Assembly (NCBI GenBank): GCA_013391385.1
Contig: JACBFI010000002.1
Location: 1 to 64,000 of the forward strand
Reading direction: 5' to 3'
DNA length: 64,000 nucleotides
DNA from: Sediminibacterium sp. Gen4
GTDB lineage: Bacteria > Bacteroidota > Bacteroidia > Chitinophagales > Chitinophagaceae
In this document: positions 17,424-27,798 of the stretch, piece after piece
How positions within the stretch are numbered: the first letter of the stretch is position 1
How the letters are laid out: each line of letters begins with the position of its first letter
The notes under the pieces: model-generated
Database searches by the model: none
The model's input: the letters and a program-made list of their open reading frames with translations, nothing else
Told to the model about the DNA's origin: nothing
Program-made: the position numbers and the translations under genes

Positions 17424-19922
17424 TTATTGTCCTGCTAAGAAAACAGCGTTCGTGAATAAAAGTTTACCATTCTCCCAGAAATTACGGAATAATGGATTAT
17501 CAGATAGATATACTACAGATCCTCCACCCATATCCTGTACACCGAAAAGCATACCGTCTTTCAACTTGCTCTTCACTTTATAACCGGCAAAGCCAGTTAC
17601 ATAAGCATCTTTCTTTAACACCCCAACATTCCAACCACCTTTCATGAATTCATATAAGGTTGCATCTTGTTTGAGCGTATAGTAGAAATCAGGATAACCA
17701 AATCCTAAAGGATGCGTGTTATCTAGATCCATTTTATAGATAGCTCCTGGAATAGAATTAGGTAAATAACTTCTCTCTCTGTCTCCGTATTTTTTCACAT
17801 CCAGATATTCGCCCTTCTCATCATCTTTATCAGTCTTCTGCTTCAGTCCCCATTCAGATGCCATCAAGGACACTGCATTTTCCAATGCCACGATCTTCCC
17901 ACCTGAGCGAACAAAATCTTTTAACCTGTCTGATGTTGCTTTTTCTGAAAGCGCACGAATGAATCCATCCGGCACGATCAGCACATTGAAATTTTTAAGA
18001 TTGGCTCTCCCGATGTCATTAGCATTGATCAGTGTCAATGGATAATCCAGTTGCTTGTCAAAAAAGTGCCATACTTCTCCGGCTCCCAATGATGAAGTTC
18101 CTTCACCGGTCAGCAATGCAACTTTAGGAGCACTGCTGATCATTTTAACATCAGGTGAACCCATATCAGAACCTTGATCCATAAATCCGGTCTCTACTAC
18201 ATCCGCCTGTACATTATGTTTGATACATGCAGCATTTGTAATAGCCGCCCAATTCACAGACGCATTACTTGTCTTTAGAACGATGAGTGTTCCTCTTTCA
18301 TAATTTTTTGTTCCATACTTAAATGGCTTTTCTGCAAAACGAACTTTTACATTTTGTTTTAAAAGTTCGGCCAATACTTTAGCACTATTAAAAGAGGTAT
18401 ATGGAATCAATAAACCATAAGATGCATTTACAGGTGTTACGGTTGTTGGTTTCCAGTCATTGGATACATCCAATCTTTCTTTGATGGCGTATCCTTTCAC
18501 TCCATAGGCATAAGGAACAGACCAAGTAGTGATATCATATGTATTAGAATCAGTTACAACTGTTCTTGGCTCGAGTAATACTTTAGCTAAAACGGCTTTG
18601 GGTTGTGCTGCACTTACTGCAATGTGTAACCCTTCATCAGCAAACGCTTCTTGCTTTCCTGTGAAATAATTGAAGCCGCTGAAATTCTTATTACTAACGG
18701 TTCCCCACTCAATACCATTCTGATCTAATAATTTGATCACAGCATTCAATTTATTCTGATCTTTTGAAGTCAGTACATAAGTTTTGTACTCTCCGATCTT
18801 ACCGGTTCTGCTATCATCAAAATACTTTTTGAATTCATTCATCAGCTTTTGCTGATGCTTGCTGGCGGTTTCTACGGTAGACAATCCGGTAGTGAAATGA
18901 TGCGTAGCACGATCTACCAATGTAAGGGTATCTCCATCTTCATTCACAACAGCCAATCCTCCCCTGCTATGTCCGCCCTGCTCATAGGTCATACCAATGG
19001 CTCCGTTATAAACAGGATAGGTATCACCATAAGAAGGATATAACAAGTCAAATCTTTCTTTCGTAAAGAATAGCCATCCATTTTTATCAAAATAAGAAGC
19101 GTTATTCCTGCCGATCAGTACTTGAAAATCTCTCTGCCATGGCGTAATCACTTCATGAAAAGGCTCTGCGGCGGGAGCAAAATAATAGGGCTCATTGTAT
19201 CCCTGTTCATGAAAGTCAACATGTACTTGAGGTAACCATGCATTGTATTTTTTCAATCTTTGCTGTGTTTCTACCTGTGTTTGCCATGCCCAGTCTCTAT
19301 TCAGGTCAAAATTGTAGTGATTACTTCTGCCACCCGGCCATGGCTCAGCATGTTCACGTGAAGAGGGTTCTGCATTCATTTCTTTTCCCACTACAGAATT
19401 GAACCAATTCACATAACGATCTCTTCCATCAGGGTTGATACATGGATCAATGACCACTACGGTATTCTTCAACCATTCTTTGGTGGTACTATTTGACGGA
19501 TCTAACAATGCATGGATCATTAATAAGGCTGCTTCAGAAGAAGAAGGCTCATTACCGTGTACATTATAACTTAACCAAACAATAGCCGGTGCATTTTCTA
19601 CAATCGGAGCAGCCCTATCTTTTGTAGTACCTGCAATGCGAAGGTTATTCAAGCGAATAGCTTCCAATCGCTGCATATTTTCAGGGGAACTTACAAAAGC
19701 AAGCATCAATTCTCTTCCTTCATTGGTTTGACCATAGGATTCGATCTTTACCATGTCGGGACGGGCTTTTGCCACTGTATTAAAATATTCAACGATCTTA
19801 TGGTGCCGCGTATAGCGGGTACCAACTTTGTAACCCAGATAAGTTTCAGGACTGGGTACATTTTGAGCTGTGACTGATATAGACAATACCAGAATCACCA
19901 GAATGGATAATAATGATTTCAT
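17424..19922 (-). CDS. Secreted M14 family zinc carboxypeptidase
   Basis: 832 residues from MKSLLSILVILVLSISVTAQ, a clean signal peptide; the frame reaches 19985 but the extra 21 residues lack sense. The peptidase M14 domain spans about 30-350. The first zinc motif is HGNEPSSSEA, the second His is in VHVDFHEQGYNEPYYF, and the catalytic Glu is in MTYEQGGHSRGG. A long C-terminal region holds a GATase1-like fold (about 600-830, VLIVPDGFIRALSEKATSDR). This architecture is common in Bacteroidota secreted peptidases. It would remove C-terminal residues from peptides in the periplasm or outside. A terminator follows. Confidence 0.9.
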   Translation of the reverse strand: MKSLLSILVILVLSISVTAQNVPSPETYLGYKVGTRYTRHHKIVEYFNTVAKARPDMVKIESYGQTNEGRELMLAFVSSPENMQRLEAIRLNNLRIAGTTKDRAAPIVENAPAIVWLSYNVHGNEPSSSEAALLMIHALLDPSNSTTKEWLKNTVVVIDPCINPDGRDRYVNWFNSVVGKEMNAEPSSREHAEPWPGGRSNHYNFDLNRDWAWQTQVETQQRLKKYNAWLPQVHVDFHEQGYNEPYYFAPAAEPFHEVITPWQRDFQVLIGRNNASYFDKNGWLFFTKERFDLLYPSYGDTYPVYNGAIGMTYEQGGHSRGGLAVVNEDGDTLTLVDRATHHFTTGLSTVETASKHQQKLMNEFKKYFDDSRTGKIGEYKTYVLTSKDQNKLNAVIKLLDQNGIEWGTVSNKNFSGFNYFTGKQEAFADEGLHIAVSAAQPKAVLAKVLLEPRTVVTDSNTYDITTWSVPYAYGVKGYAIKERLDVSNDWKPTTVTPVNASYGLLIPYTSFNSAKVLAELLKQNVKVRFAEKPFKYGTKNYERGTLIVLKTSNASVNWAAITNAACIKHNVQADVVETGFMDQGSDMGSPDVKMISSAPKVALLTGEGTSSLGAGEVWHFFDKQLDYPLTLINANDIGRANLKNFNVLIVPDGFIRALSEKATSDRLKDFVRSGGKIVALENAVSLMASEWGLKQKTDKDDEKGEYLDVKKYGDRERSYLPNSIPGAIYKMDLDNTHPLGFGYPDFYYTLKQDATLYEFMKGGWNVGVLKKDAYVTGFAGYKVKSKLKDGMLFGVQDMGGGSVVYLSDNPLFRNFWENGKLLFTNAVFLAGQ

Positions 19923-20047
19923 ATTCAATATAAATGAGTGGTGAATGTAGCGAAGAAATAGAGGTCGCGGAAAAGATTGGTTCATTTTTTTATACAGATC
20001 GTATTATAGGAAGGTCAGTTTTGTGCAAAAACGCCTAATTTTCACTT

Positions 20048-21769
20048 ATGAAAACAATCCTTCTATCATTTGCATTTTTTTTCCTTTTATCAGGCATACA
20101 GGCACAAAAAGTGGTGTCGGTAGTTGGACCCGGAAAAGCCATCAACCCTTACAAATATTCCATTGTTAAAAAGGCAACTTATGCAAAAGCAGCCGTGTCC
20201 AGTGCTCATCCGCTGGCTAGTCAGGTTGGAGCCTTAATCATGAAACAAGGTGGTAATGCTTTTGATGCCGCTATTGCCACACAATTGGCTTTGGCAGTGG
20301 TTTTCCCGGGTGCAGGCAATTTAGGAGGTGGCGGATTTTTACTTGCCAGAAGAAGCAATGGAGAACTACTGGGATTAGATTACCGTGAAGCAGCTCCTGC
20401 AGCCGCATCAAGAGATATGTATTTGGATGCACAGGGTAATGCCAATATATCATTGTCTCAAAATGGACATCTTGCTTCCGGTATTCCCGGAACAGTAGCT
20501 GGCTTATTTGCAACCATGCCTTATGCCAAACTTCCCTTTGCGAAATTGGTACAACCCGCTATTGATCTGGCAGAGTATGGATTTGTTGTGACTGAAAGAG
20601 AAGCATCATCTCTGAATAGCGCACGTGAATCTTTTCTGAAATACAGTACCAGACCTACGGCATTCACCAAAGAAGGCAGATGGAAAGCAGGTGATACCCT
20701 TGTACAAAAAGAATTAGCGGCTACGCTGAAGAGAATGCAAAAAGACGGAGCTGCAGGATTTTATGAAGGAGAAACAGCCAAACTAATTGTAGAGGAAATG
20801 CAACGCGGTAAAGGCATCATTACGTACGAAGATCTTAAAAGTTATACAGCTAAACTCAGAGAACCTATCCAATTCAAGTATCGGGATCATGAGATCATCA
20901 GTTTTGCTCCACCCAGTAGTGGTGGTATTCTGATTGCGCAAATGATGAAAATGATCGAAAAATTTCCCATGAACAGTTATGGATTTCAAACAGCTGCCAG
21001 TGTTCAATTGATGATTGAAGCAGAGAGAAGAGCCTATGCCGATAGAGCACAGCACATGGGCGATCCTGATTTCTGGAAAGTACCGGTAGACACTTTGATG
21101 AGTGAAGCCTATTTGACTGACAGAATGAAAGATTATGATCCCAATAAAGCAGGGGTGAGCACTCAAATCAAAGCAGGTGTTGTTTCTGAAAGTGAAGAAA
21201 CCACCCATCTCAGTGTGATTGATGCAACAGGAAATTTGGTGGCTGTTACCACTACCCTGAATGGCGGATATGGTAGTAGAACAGTTGTAGGAGGTGCAGG
21301 TTTTTTATTGAACAATGAAATGGATGATTTCAGCGTAAAGCCCGGTGTTCCTAATATGTACGGCGCGTTGGGTGGTGAAGCCAATGCCATTGTGCCGGGT
21401 AAACGAATGCTCAGCTCCATGACTCCAACCCTGATGCTGAAAAACAAAAAACCTTATCTCACCATTGGCACTCCCGGTGGAACTACGATTCCTACCTCAG
21501 TATTTCAGGCTTTGGTGAACCTGATAGATTTCAAAATGGATCTGGATGACGCCATCAACAAGCCCAAATTCCACCATCAATGGTTTCCGGATGAAGTGGT
21601 GATTGAAAGGGACTTCCTCGTAGATACCAAAAAGAAACTGGAAGCCATGGGTTATAGAGTCAAAGAACGAAGTGCTATTGGTCGAACAGAAGGTATCCGA
21701 ATACTCTCAAACGGTCAAAGAGAATCTGTAGCAGATAAAAGAGGTGATGATTCCGTAGCAGGATTTTAA
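20048..21769 (+). CDS. ggt: Gamma-glutamyltransferase
   Basis: 573 residues. Signal peptide (MKTILLSFAFFFLLSGIQAQ), then the large-subunit motifs SAHPLASQVGALIMKQGGNA and GNLGGGGFLLAR. The autoprocessing site is at the catalytic Thr of EETTHLSVID (near residue 383), and the small-subunit motifs are TTLNGGYGS and GTPGGTTIPTS. The precursor cleaves itself at that Thr to form the mature periplasmic enzyme, which hydrolyses or transfers gamma-glutamyl groups from glutathione and related peptides. It is first of a probable plus-strand operon with DinB and Nudix genes (10- and 3-base gaps). Confidence 0.95.
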   Translation: MKTILLSFAFFFLLSGIQAQKVVSVVGPGKAINPYKYSIVKKATYAKAAVSSAHPLASQVGALIMKQGGNAFDAAIATQLALAVVFPGAGNLGGGGFLLARRSNGELLGLDYREAAPAAASRDMYLDAQGNANISLSQNGHLASGIPGTVAGLFATMPYAKLPFAKLVQPAIDLAEYGFVVTEREASSLNSARESFLKYSTRPTAFTKEGRWKAGDTLVQKELAATLKRMQKDGAAGFYEGETAKLIVEEMQRGKGIITYEDLKSYTAKLREPIQFKYRDHEIISFAPPSSGGILIAQMMKMIEKFPMNSYGFQTAASVQLMIEAERRAYADRAQHMGDPDFWKVPVDTLMSEAYLTDRMKDYDPNKAGVSTQIKAGVVSESEETTHLSVIDATGNLVAVTTTLNGGYGSRTVVGGAGFLLNNEMDDFSVKPGVPNMYGALGGEANAIVPGKRMLSSMTPTLMLKNKKPYLTIGTPGGTTIPTSVFQALVNLIDFKMDLDDAINKPKFHHQWFPDEVVIERDFLVDTKKKLEAMGYRVKERSAIGRTEGIRILSNGQRESVADKRGDDSVAGF

Positions 21770-21779
21770 AAATAATTGT

Positions 21780-22325
21780 ATGCACACATTGGAAGAAGGA
21801 TTCCTGAAGGATAGTATTAAAAGATTCAGGTACTACAAAGAGTTGGGGGATAAGACATTTGAGCAACTCAAAGACAATGATTTTTTTTATCAACCAAATA
21901 CAGAAAGTAACAGCATCGCTATCATCATTCAACATATGTATGGAAATATGTTGAGTAGGTGGACAAATTTTCTGACAGAAGATGGAGAAAAAGATTGGCG
22001 TAAAAGAGATGCCGAGTTTGAAGTCATAACGATGACAAGAGAAGACTTACTATCCTTTTGGAACGAAGGCTGGAACTCCCTGCTCAACACACTCGAAAGT
22101 TTGCAACCGGGAGATCTGATGAAAACCATTACCATCAGAACAGAGCCATTGTTGGTGTATGATGCTATTTTAAGACAATTGGCACATTACCCTTATCATG
22201 TCGGACAAATTGTATACCTCGGTAGAATGATTCGGGAAAACGAATGGCATTCTTTGAGTATTCCTAAAGGAGAAAGCAAAGTATATCTAGACTCCGTGAA
22301 ACAGGCACAACAGAACAAACAATAA
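21780..22325 (+). CDS. DinB-like protein (DUF1572 type)
   Basis: 181 residues, a four-helix DinB/YfiT-fold protein. The expected metal-ligand histidines are seen in IIQHMYGNMLSRW (near residue 51) and in AHYPYHVGQIVYLG (near 142 and 146). Members often act as thiol-dependent S-transferases, for example with bacillithiol, but the substrate here is unknown. No signal peptide, so cytosolic. It starts 10 bases after ggt and stops 3 bases before the Nudix gene, so the three are likely cotranscribed; association with gamma-glutamyl or thiol chemistry is inference. Confidence 0.85.
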   Translation: MHTLEEGFLKDSIKRFRYYKELGDKTFEQLKDNDFFYQPNTESNSIAIIIQHMYGNMLSRWTNFLTEDGEKDWRKRDAEFEVITMTREDLLSFWNEGWNSLLNTLESLQPGDLMKTITIRTEPLLVYDAILRQLAHYPYHVGQIVYLGRMIRENEWHSLSIPKGESKVYLDSVKQAQQNKQ

Positions 22326-22328
22326 AAC

Positions 22329-22907
22329 ATGCAATCAAAGGTTGAGATCCTTCGTACAGACATTTTATCAGACAACTGGTATATACTGAAACGAATCGAA
22401 TATGAAATAACCGATCATCTGGGTAATAAGAAAAGACAATTAAGAGAAGCTTACGATCGAGGTAATGGCGCAACCATTTTATTGTACAATCAAGATCAAG
22501 GAACGGTTATTTTGACCCGCCAATTCCGCTTACCCACCTTTATTAATGGCAATCCAGATGGTATGCTGATTGAAGCTTGTGCCGGTTTATTGGATAAGGA
22601 TGACCCCGAGAATTGTATCAGAAGGGAAACAGAGGAAGAAACCGGATACCTGATTAAAGATGTTAAAAAGGTTTTTGAGGCTTATATGTCGCCGGGATCT
22701 GTTACAGAAATCCTATATTTTTTTGTAGCAGCTTATACCAAAGACATGAAAATTACAGCAGGTGGGGGTATCGAGGAAGAACAGGAAAATATTGAAGTGC
22801 TGGAATTGCCATTCGTAAAAGCCCTGGAAATGATTGAATCCGGAGAGATAAAAGATGGTAAAACGATTATGTTGTTACAATATGCACAGATACATCAGTT
22901 ATTATAA
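22329..22907 (+). CDS. NudK-like Nudix hydrolase (GDP-mannose pyrophosphatase type)
   Basis: 192 residues. The Nudix box reads [13 protein letters not shown] then [10 protein letters not shown] (about 95-117). The one-residue-shortened box of GLLDxD form is the pattern of the E. coli NudK/ADP-ribose pyrophosphatase branch. N-terminal [19 protein letters not shown] and the substrate segment [16 protein letters not shown] also fit that branch. It likely cleaves nucleotide sugars such as GDP-mannose or ADP-ribose. Third gene after ggt and dinB, with a 3-base gap. Confidence 0.88.
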   Translation: MQSKVEILRTDILSDNWYILKRIEYEITDHLGNKKRQLREAYDRGNGATILLYNQDQGTVILTRQFRLPTFINGNPDGMLIEACAGLLDKDDPENCIRRETEEETGYLIKDVKKVFEAYMSPGSVTEILYFFVAAYTKDMKITAGGGIEEEQENIEVLELPFVKALEMIESGEIKDGKTIMLLQYAQIHQLL

Positions 22908-22992
22908 TCTATTTTCACTTTATTTTAGACGATCAAATGCCTTTTGGTATTGAATTTGCACAGAGGAAGCTATTACCTAAATTTGTATTAAA

Positions 22993-25900
22993 CTGACCTT
23001 TCTGAAGCGATTCCTGAAAATATTAAGATATACCCTACTCGTCCTCATTACGCTTATCCTCGTCATCTTTATAGCTATTCAAACAGAGTATGTGCAGAAT
23101 AAACTGGTCAGTATGGCTACCAGTCGGATATCTAAATCCCTAGGTACCGAAGTCAGTATTAAACATGTTAGTATCGGAATTCTGAACAGACTGAATTTGG
23201 AAGGTTTAATGGTCAGAGACCGATCAAAAGATACACTGATCTATGCCGGCGCGGTAAAAGTGCGTATTACAGATTGGTTCATTCTTAAAGAAAAATCCGT
23301 ATTAAGATATGCTGGACTGGAAGATGCTGTTATTAAGATCAATCGGAAAGACAGCGTTTGGAATTACCAATATATTGTTGATCATTTTACCTCACCCTCT
23401 CCCAGCAAAAAAAAGAAAGGGGGACTGGAGCTTGATTTAAAGAAAATCGATCTAAAAAATCTCCGCTTAGTTAAGAATGATCAATGGGTAGGTGAAAAAA
23501 TGACCGTTCAATTTGCCAGTCTTATTATAGATGCGAATCGAGTTGATTTAAATAACAGCATTTTCCTGATTGACGACATCAAACTACATCAACCTTTTTT
23601 TGCTATTCAGGCATTACCCGCTTTACGTCCTGATTCCTTAAGAAAAAAAACAAAAGCATCGATAGATACAGGTATGTATTTTAATGCTGGGGATATTCTT
23701 GTTCAAGCAAAACAACTTAAGATCACAGATGGTAAATTATTCATTGATGGAAATCCGAATAATCCATCTAATAATTTTGATGGATCACATATACAGCTGA
23801 GTAAATTAAATGGCAGTTTCAATCATCTATCCTTCGTTAAAGACACTATTCGAGCTGATATTGATCTTTCTGTAAAAGACAGAAGCGGTTTTGAATTACA
23901 AAGACTGAAGACCAAATTTCGTTTTACCCCACAGATCATGGAATTAGCTTCTTTAGACCTGCGGACAAGTAAAAGCCGAATTGGTAATTACTATGCAATG
24001 AAATACACCGATTTTAATAAAGACTTTGGTGAATACATTGACAAAGTAGTGATGGAAGCTCGATTCAAAGATGCGAAAATCAATAGTGATGATATTGCCT
24101 ATTTTGCACCTGAGCTTAAAAATCTGAAAAGAAATATTGAAATCAGTGGCAATTATTTAGGCACTGTTGCTGATTTTACTACAACCAATCTTTCTTGTAG
24201 AATCGGTAACAATACCAAGTTATACGGAACATTAAGCATGAAAGGCTTACCGGATATTAATACAACGAAAATTGGTTTAACGAAAAGTGTAGTAACGACC
24301 AATTACAATGACCTACTCAGTTTCATACCTGTTCTAAAAGATATTAAGGATCCCAATCTTGCTGAACTAGGAAATATCATTTACAGAGGCAATTTCAATG
24401 GAACCATTCGAAATTTTGTAACCTCGGGTGTATTTAGCACTGCTTTGGGTGGACTCACCACTGATATCAGTTTGAAACTTCCTGTTAAAGGGGAACCCAG
24501 CTATAAAGGAGAAATTGAAACAACCAGATTCAATATTGGTAAGTTTTTAAATACAGATGCACTTGGATTGGTCAACTTCAAAGGAGGCATTGAAGGAAGC
24601 AGCTTCAACATTGATTTACTTAAAACAACAGTTAATGGAACCATCGATTCATTACAGTTTAATGGATATACGTATGCCAATATCATTACCAATGGAACAT
24701 TCCAGAAAAAGTCATTTGAGGGGGAGCTTGAAATTGACGACCCGAATTTAAACTTTACAAATTCTGTCATTATTGATCTTTCCAAAGAAGAACCGAGTTT
24801 CAATATTGTAGGCGACCTTGTACAGTCGAATTTGAAAGCATTAAATTTTGTCAAACAAAATATTGAGATTACTGGATTATTGGATGCGAATTTTACCGGC
24901 ACCAACATTGATAACTTTAAGGGTATTGCTAAATTCTTGAACGCATCTATTAAAGATGAGACCAATAAAATCAGTTTTGACTCCTTGAACTTGAGCTCCA
25001 TTCAAAACGATAGTATTAAAATACTCAGTGTTGGGAGTAATGAACTACAGGCTACGATCAGCGGACAATTCAGTATTCTTGAATTACCGGCTAGCATTCA
25101 GTCATTCCTACACCATTATTATCCGGTTTACATTGCAGAACCTAAAGTAATTCCGCAAAATCAACGGTTTGATATCAAGATCAATACCAATTATATAGAG
25201 CCTTATTTGCAAATTTTTACAAAAGGTATTACCGGATTCAATGATGCTTCTCTTACCGGAAGTATTGATACCAGAAACAATGACTTAAAGATATCTGCCA
25301 ATGTTCCGTATGGACGTTTTGATAAATATGGATTCAATGGTATTCAATTGGAAGGAAGAGGAAATCTAGATACGATTTCGCTCAATGGCAATATCACGAC
25401 TATCACCATTAACGATAGTCTTAATTTCCCCAATACCAACATTTCAGTGGTTGCCAAAAATGATCATTCAATCGTATCCATTAAAACCAGTGCAGACAAT
25501 ACATTAAATGAAGCAAGTTTAAATGCCGATGTTATTACATTAGAAGATGGGGCCAGAATTCAGTTCCTCCCCTCTTCTTTTGTTTTGAATACAAAAAAAT
25601 GGAACCTAGAAAAAGAAGGAGAACTCATACTTCGCAAAAAAATTATCAAAGCCACTGATGTAAAATTTACACAAGGCTTTCAGGAAATTGAAGTAGAGAC
25701 GGAAGAAGAAGATGGAGGTAATACTAATAACCTGATCGTAAAACTAAAAAACGTTGTTTTAGGCGATTTAACAAGCCTCTTTATGAAAGATCCTAGACTG
25801 GAAGGTATTACCAGTGGAGAAATTACGATGCGAGATTTTTTTGGGCAATTCAATGCTGAAGCGCTTTTAAAAGCAGAGCAGTTTCGATTCAATGATGATT

Positions 25901-27798
25901 CTATTGGGCTAGTGAATATCAAATCAGGTTATAATAGTAAAACAGGACTCATCCCCTTTGATATTCAATCAGCCAATAAAGGATTTGATTTCAGCGCAAA
26001 GGGATCTTATAACTTAAAAGATTCTATTCAACAACCATTATACACAGATATTGATCTCAGAGACACTCGTATCCATTTATTGAATCAATTTTTAACCGGG
26101 CTTTTTTCTGATTTGAAGGGACAAGCAAAAGGAAAATTGTCTGTCAGCGGTGACCCCAAGAGCCCTACTTTATTGGGAAAAGTAAAATTGCTAAATGCGG
26201 GATTAAAAGTTGACTATACACAAGTGTATTATACAATTGATTCAGCCAATATCAGTTTTGAAGAAGATGGTATTGATTTTGGACAATTCACAATCAAAGA
26301 CCAATATAAAAATATTGGTAGTGTGAAAGGTAAATTATACGAAAGGGGGTTTAAGGATATGGCTTTTGATTTTGATCTTTCTACCAATAAGTTATTGCTG
26401 ATAGATACGAAGTTGGAAGATAATCAACAATTTTATGGAAGAGCCATAGGAAGGGTAAGTACCTTTAGTTTAAAAGGACCCGAATCGAATGCAAAGATGA
26501 CATTGGTAGCAGAATCAACAGATAGCTCACATATTTATATTCCGAACTCAGTAACACGAGAAAGCGGAAGCGCTGATTTCATTGTGTTCAAAGAGTACGG
26601 TACAGAAATGGTGAATACTAAAAACAAATCAGGATTTAATCTAACTGTTGATCTTGATCTTACTGCTACCAATAAAACAGAGATTGATGTAATTCTGGAT
26701 GATCTGACCGGTGATGTAATCAAAGCAACCGGTAATGGACGTTTGAGAATTCGTGCGGGCACTACAGAACCCTTAACCATTAGAGGTCGATACAATATTG
26801 AAAAAGGAAACTACGATTTCAATTTTCAGTCATTTATCAGAAAGCCTTTCGTATTAATGCCTAATGCAGGTAATTATATTGAATGGACAGGCGACCCATT
26901 CAAAGCGGATATTCGCATTGATGCACAGTATACAGCAGAAAGAATTGCCATGTATGACCTTGTTTCAAATCTACAGGTAGATGGTACAACAAAAGGTTAT
27001 CGCGGAGAAGTGTATGTAATCGCTGAACTTAGAGACAAATTAACTGCTCCTAAAATACGTTTCAGATTAGACTTCCCGCAAGGAAGTCCGGTTAAAACTG
27101 ATAATGTATTAGCGCAATATATTAATCGTTTAGAAAATGATGAAAACGAAATATTGAAACAGGTATCTTTCCTGATTGTATTTAACACATTTGCACCACC
27201 CAGTGTAGGTAATAGTGGTAGCAGTGCAGCCAATAATTCATTAACTACTATCGGCGCTAACACATTATCACAAATATTGACCAAAGAGATCAATAAAATG
27301 TTCTCTAACTTTTTATACAAACTTACCGGCGATAAAAGTTTGCGTTTTGATTTAGGAACATCGTGGTATAGTAATAATGAAATTACTAGTAATGTTGCAG
27401 GAGGTACATTGAATAATAATACAATTGATCGATCACGAGTAAACTTTAAATTAGGTAAGAGCTTCTTTCAAGATAAGATGATTGTAACATTTGGGGGTGA
27501 TCTCGATTTTAATGTGAGCAATTCAGCTGCCATAAAAAATGGAAATTTTCAATGGCTTCCTGATTTGAATGTAGAGTTCATTCTATCGAAAGACAGGAAA
27601 CTCAGGGCTATCTTATTCAATAAAAACAGCCTTGATATCTCCAATACTAGCGCTGGAGGCATAGGAAGAAGAAATCGTTTTGGTGCAAGTATTTCTTATA
27701 GAAAAGATTTCGATAAGTTATTCGCCACCAAGCCAGATGATATTGTTTTTAAACCTGCTACAGATAGCACACAAAAAAGTCCGGCAAGTGGTCAATGA
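22993..27798 (+). CDS. TamB / translocation-assembly module inner-membrane protein
   Basis: About 1600 residues. A single N-terminal transmembrane anchor (RYTLLVLITLILVIFIAIQ) is followed by a very long beta-rich AsmA/TamB-type region and a C-terminal TamB domain (DUF490) around residues 1150-1568 (IRAGTTEPLTIRGRYNIEKG; SFLIVFNTFAPPS). It spans the periplasm to serve outer-membrane assembly or lipid transport. The first ATG/GTG/TTG in frame is a GTG at 23092, which would cut off the anchor. The open frame runs back to 22981 with only CTG (22993, 23002, 23014) or ATT codons available, so the given start is provisional. The 3' end overlaps the convergent glycosyltransferase gene by 7 bp. Confidence 0.88.
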   Translation: MTFLKRFLKILRYTLLVLITLILVIFIAIQTEYVQNKLVSMATSRISKSLGTEVSIKHVSIGILNRLNLEGLMVRDRSKDTLIYAGAVKVRITDWFILKEKSVLRYAGLEDAVIKINRKDSVWNYQYIVDHFTSPSPSKKKKGGLELDLKKIDLKNLRLVKNDQWVGEKMTVQFASLIIDANRVDLNNSIFLIDDIKLHQPFFAIQALPALRPDSLRKKTKASIDTGMYFNAGDILVQAKQLKITDGKLFIDGNPNNPSNNFDGSHIQLSKLNGSFNHLSFVKDTIRADIDLSVKDRSGFELQRLKTKFRFTPQIMELASLDLRTSKSRIGNYYAMKYTDFNKDFGEYIDKVVMEARFKDAKINSDDIAYFAPELKNLKRNIEISGNYLGTVADFTTTNLSCRIGNNTKLYGTLSMKGLPDINTTKIGLTKSVVTTNYNDLLSFIPVLKDIKDPNLAELGNIIYRGNFNGTIRNFVTSGVFSTALGGLTTDISLKLPVKGEPSYKGEIETTRFNIGKFLNTDALGLVNFKGGIEGSSFNIDLLKTTVNGTIDSLQFNGYTYANIITNGTFQKKSFEGELEIDDPNLNFTNSVIIDLSKEEPSFNIVGDLVQSNLKALNFVKQNIEITGLLDANFTGTNIDNFKGIAKFLNASIKDETNKISFDSLNLSSIQNDSIKILSVGSNELQATISGQFSILELPASIQSFLHHYYPVYIAEPKVIPQNQRFDIKINTNYIEPYLQIFTKGITGFNDASLTGSIDTRNNDLKISANVPYGRFDKYGFNGIQLEGRGNLDTISLNGNITTITINDSLNFPNTNISVVAKNDHSIVSIKTSADNTLNEASLNADVITLEDGARIQFLPSSFVLNTKKWNLEKEGELILRKKIIKATDVKFTQGFQEIEVETEEEDGGNTNNLIVKLKNVVLGDLTSLFMKDPRLEGITSGEITMRDFFGQFNAEALLKAEQFRFNDDSIGLVNIKSGYNSKTGLIPFDIQSANKGFDFSAKGSYNLKDSIQQPLYTDIDLRDTRIHLLNQFLTGLFSDLKGQAKGKLSVSGDPKSPTLLGKVKLLNAGLKVDYTQVYYTIDSANISFEEDGIDFGQFTIKDQYKNIGSVKGKLYERGFKDMAFDFDLSTNKLLLIDTKLEDNQQFYGRAIGRVSTFSLKGPESNAKMTLVAESTDSSHIYIPNSVTRESGSADFIVFKEYGTEMVNTKNKSGFNLTVDLDLTATNKTEIDVILDDLTGDVIKATGNGRLRIRAGTTEPLTIRGRYNIEKGNYDFNFQSFIRKPFVLMPNAGNYIEWTGDPFKADIRIDAQYTAERIAMYDLVSNLQVDGTTKGYRGEVYVIAELRDKLTAPKIRFRLDFPQGSPVKTDNVLAQYINRLENDENEILKQVSFLIVFNTFAPPSVGNSGSSAANNSLTTIGANTLSQILTKEINKMFSNFLYKLTGDKSLRFDLGTSWYSNNEITSNVAGGTLNNNTIDRSRVNFKLGKSFFQDKMIVTFGGDLDFNVSNSAAIKNGNFQWLPDLNVEFILSKDRKLRAILFNKNSLDISNTSAGGIGRRNRFGASISYRKDFDKLFATKPDDIVFKPATDSTQKSPASGQ

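Noticed and set aside
21780-22907. DinB and Nudix genes as part of a defence island
   Set aside because: They follow ggt with tiny gaps and have ordinary housekeeping relatives; no defence genes are nearby.
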